Shown here piece by piece: positions 55,801 to 58,643 of a stretch of DNA of 58,643 nucleotides. How positions within the stretch are numbered: the first letter of the stretch is position 1; every line of letters begins with the position of its first letter. A program made the position numbers and the translations under genes. The notes under the pieces are model-generated. The model was not told where the DNA came from and did no database searches. It saw nothing but the letters and a program-made list of their open reading frames with translations. Source of the DNA: Mesaphorura yosii (Eukaryota > Arthropoda > Collembola > Poduromorpha > Tullbergiidae); the NCBI GenBank assembly GCA_009869945.1, contig WIXG01000425.1, positions 1 through 58,643 of the forward strand, given 5' to 3'.

Positions 55801-57352
55801 GATTCACAAGCCAAATCAATTCATATCAATTGTCAACGACACTTAAGCATGCTTAATTAGCAGTAGCAGTAACTGGAATGACAGCGCCAGCACGGCGTCA
55901 ATAGCATGAATCAGTGCACGATTGAGTAAAGTACAATTTAATTAAATTAAGGTTATGTTACGTTGCATTGTGTTTGCGTTACGTACGATTGTGATTCTCG
56001 GCCGTTCCTCAATCTGAAAGCACGCGCGAGAATGAAGAACCGCAAAATCTTTGTTCCGCCTATTCATCACAGTGTATTCGATAGCATTAAATAAATGGCT
56101 TCAGCTTCGGCATCGAATTTCTAAGGTTCAGGTGGCTGAACCCTGCAGTGATAAAAATAAGTATTCACGACATGCGCATGCCTGCAACGTGCTCTCATCA
56201 TAAAGATGAAGATTACAGAATATCATATCATGATAATTAGCAGTGGCAGTAGGCGCCGTCAAAAAAAAGGGAAATTCGCAAATTGCGAATTGCGAATCGT
56301 GAATGAAGAAGCCAAAAAACTGTGCCCAGGCGAAGAAAACAACAACAAAAGGCTTACAAATTACAAAGGGCAATAAAATCCAAATAATTCTCAGACGCAG
56401 CCATGGAATTCGCTAATGGCCAGCCAGGTAGCTTAATTGCGTGCTCTGTTGTGCTGAGGTTGCGAACTGCAGTGCGAATTCCGGCAGTCAATTAGTGAAC
56501 GTCAAACTGAGTATGAGGAGATTCACTTTCATTACGCAATCTTGAACTTGCACTTGTGCACAATGCACGAAAGATGAGATGAAGGCGAGAGATGAGATGA
56601 TGATGTAACAATAATTTACGGTTTTATTCACTTGAATGTGCCGCAATTTGCAATTTGCAATATGGCAATGACAATGGCAATTTCTCGCTTCGCGTTTCGC
56701 GTGCGTGCGTGCGGTGGCTCAGACGGCAGGTCATTGAATCGTAAAGCAAAACATTGCATTGCCGATTCGCGAAACGCGTACCGGAACATAATTCATAATT
56801 ATCCATCATCGCGTTGTGTTTTCGCATTTCACGCTTCTCATCACATCCGCGATTGTCAGGTAGCAATTACCCGTCTTGACAAGTTGATGATGGATTCTTG
56901 CCTGCCTGAGCTCTTAACCTCACCTTCTTCTGTCTGCGGCGTACGTGCGAATTCGTACGCGAATTACTTCCGTATTTCGACCCGCAGGCCGAATTTCACA
57001 CAGTGCAGGGCTCGAATTACATAAGTCACAAAAATTCCGGTACTGCCTGCCTGCCTCAATAAATTAGTACAAACTATAAACTATACAAAAAAATGGTATA
57101 AAATACTGTATAATGGCTTAAACGCTTAAAAACTGGAAACTGGAAACGGAAACCCCTCAAATTCATTTGGCGTGACGTGGCTTGGCTGGCTATCACAATT
57201 AATAACTTAACCATAGTTAAAACCCCTCCTCGTAAATTCGCATTCGATCCTCTTAAATGCTGCGAGTAATATCAATTGATTGAGATTATTGAGATTTCGG
57301 CTTTTAAGCCTTGGCGTTTGCCTTAGCTTCACCTGCCGGCCACAGCCACGGC
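55801..57352. other. intergenic, RING-ligase promoter side and lipocalin 3' flank
   Basis: 1.55 kb with dense motifs of the AATTCGCAAATTGCGAATTGCGAAT type near 56270-56300 and 56640-56670. A 130-codon ORF at 56632-57024 lies in this repeat-like sequence and shows no domain. Nothing coding is annotated. Confidence 0.4.
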
Positions 57353-58323
57353 CTAGCACCCCGTCTGACTGTGGAACTTGTGTGTATGCGCCGGGAGTCC
57401 GAGCCCGACCAGCAGCGCCTTCAGCATTTCACGCTCCACATTATTGAAATGGGGCGTCCGACTCCAGATCGCGACTGTCTCCCAGCGGTAGTTTCCTGTC
57501 GGCCCGCCCATGTTGCACCCGTACAGCAGTGTCCATTTGGAGTGGTCCTGGTCAGCGCCAAGAACGACCATCTTCGTCTTGCCTGTGCGGGGATAAAAGA
57601 AGAGGATACGAGTCAGTCGTCGGTCGCAGATCAAAAGTCGCATTTTGCCTCGCACGCACACCCGCGTTCACACGAGATTGGAATTGTTCTCGTTTGCCCT
57701 TACCGTTGATGGTCACTGCGTCCCAAATCGCGTTTACCGGGTTTCTGAGGTTCGGGATCGTGATTGGGACGGTGAAGCTTTCCATGTGCCCGCTCGTTGT
57801 GTTCAAGAACCTGTTTGCAAGCCAAATTCATAATTCAGCCAGGAGCCTCAAAAGTCAAATCTTGGCCGGCTGAGCCAGTCAAAACCGAACCAGAAATTGA
57901 GTCACTCACGATTCGAATGCCGTAAACCGTCCGCGAGACAATTCTTGAGGCGTCCCCACGTAATTAACGCGACTGCACCGGAATTGTGGGACAACGTCAT
58001 TAAAAGTCGGGTCGCTGGCCGCGAACTCGTGGAGGAACCACGTGCCCATGTACTACAAGAGATTCAGAAGATGAAGACGTGAAAACGAGGAAAGAAAACG
58101 ATAAAAACTGTAAAAAATATTGCGTGCCACGCTTGGCGTGGTTTTTCTTTACCTTATTCAGGTCCAGCGAGTGTCTCGGCGTCAGTCTGGGGAAATGGCA
58201 CTCCTGGCCCGCCTGGCCAAACACGGTCGTCGTACACTGAGAAAGAAGGACGGCGAGGACGAGAACGCTGGCGGTGGCGGAGACGGAGCGGAGGAGTTCT
58301 TGTAATCTTGCTGACTTCTGCAT
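57353..58323 (-). CDS. secreted lipocalin (apolipoprotein D-like)
   Basis: CDS = complement(join(57353..57582, 57704..57810, 57910..58052, 58153..58323)), 216 aa; introns of 121, 99 and 100 nt. Lipocalins are extracellular beta-barrels that carry small hydrophobic ligands. Residues 1-35 form a signal peptide with a hydrophobic core (ASVLVLAVLLSQ). The first lipocalin motif is YMGTWFLHEF (G-x-W), followed by a Cys (VPQFRCSRVNYV) and strands such as SFTVPITIPNL. The later motif is KWTLLYGCNMG with YRWETVAIWSRTP, where ApoD-type proteins have a similar block and Arg. The last helix (NVEREMLKALLVGLGL) and a C-terminal Cys fit the fold. The ligand is unknown. Confidence 0.8.
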
Positions 58324-58643
58324 GGTTGCCTGACTTTGACTTTGACACTGATTGTGAACTTGAACTTGATTTGACTTGGCTTGACTTTCTTGGTGCGCTG
58401 GCGTCCTTACGTTAATCGTATGCTAATTGCCGTACTTGCCGTCGGTCGATTGACGTTGGTCAGTTTACAATTAATGCGAAACGTGAAACTCCTTGAGGAG
58501 CTGAGAATTTGAGAATTTTATGTTGACGTTGACAGTAAATGAGCGAATGAGTGAATGCGACAATGACAATGAATAACGCTTGAGCGTGAAAGTAAAAGTT
58601 GAATCACGACGCGAGCCGAGCAAAAACAAAGTTCCGTTTAGTT
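58324..58643. other. lipocalin promoter side, right window edge
   Basis: 320 bp upstream of the lipocalin ATG. TTGACTT-type repeats occur just upstream of the start (58335-58390). No coding signal is seen. Confidence 0.4.

Overview
This is a eukaryotic nuclear window of about 58.6 kb. It carries multi-exon genes with GT-AG introns mostly 59-125 nt long, AATAAA poly(A) signals and DNA transposons. Two divergent ionotropic receptors, a gustatory-type seven-membrane receptor and a homologue of the arthropod protein Raw indicate an arthropod. The mix of tiny introns, chemoreceptors and multiplied fucosyltransferase genes would fit a springtail (Collembola) best, but that is an inference and I cannot name a species. 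I built the exon models by hand from splice signals and reading-frame continuity. Every joined CDS given here has a length divisible by three.

Layout. 1-2.4 kb: a hAT DNA transposon, cut by the left window edge, has landed in a decayed CACTA-like transposase. 2.7-11.1 kb: a minus-strand cluster of glycan genes, with two intact alpha-1,3-fucosyltransferases (GT10), one broken GT10 copy, one intronless alpha-1,2-fucosyltransferase (GT11) and a membrane-anchored FkbM-type methyltransferase. 11.5-12.9 kb: a gustatory-like receptor. 13.8-16.6 kb: a UBF-like HMG-box nucleolar factor. 17.6-20.2 kb: SNF8 (ESCRT-II) and ARP6, head to head. 20.4-23.8 kb: a carbohydrate sulfotransferase between two copies of a non-autonomous DNA element. 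24.3-26.1 kb: an ELOVL6-type fatty-acid elongase. 26.1-34.8 kb: a gene-poor, motif-rich stretch that is probably the leader and promoter region of the next gene. 34.8-38.8 kb: a Raw-like gene. 39.9-41.6 kb: a secreted subtilisin. 41.7-45.7 kb: two tandem ionotropic receptors. 46.2-49.4 kb: RAD21 and SOSS-B, head to head. 49.7-50.8 kb: an SLC25 carrier. 52.2-53.6 kb: a mucin-like membrane protein. 54.0-55.8 kb: a PA-TM-RING ubiquitin ligase. 57.4-58.3 kb: a lipocalin.

How the parts fit. The strongest functional grouping is the fucosyltransferase and methyltransferase cluster: four fucosyltransferase genes of two families next to a type II membrane methyltransferase suggest a Golgi pathway for fucosylated, possibly O-methylated, glycans, with a sulfotransferase 10 kb further on. 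The rest is housekeeping genes (rDNA transcription, cohesin, ssDNA repair, chromatin, endosomal sorting) mixed with sensory and secreted-protein genes. Two pairs share short divergent promoters, and several convergent pairs have closely spaced or overlapping 3' ends. I saw no rRNA, tRNA or CRISPR array.
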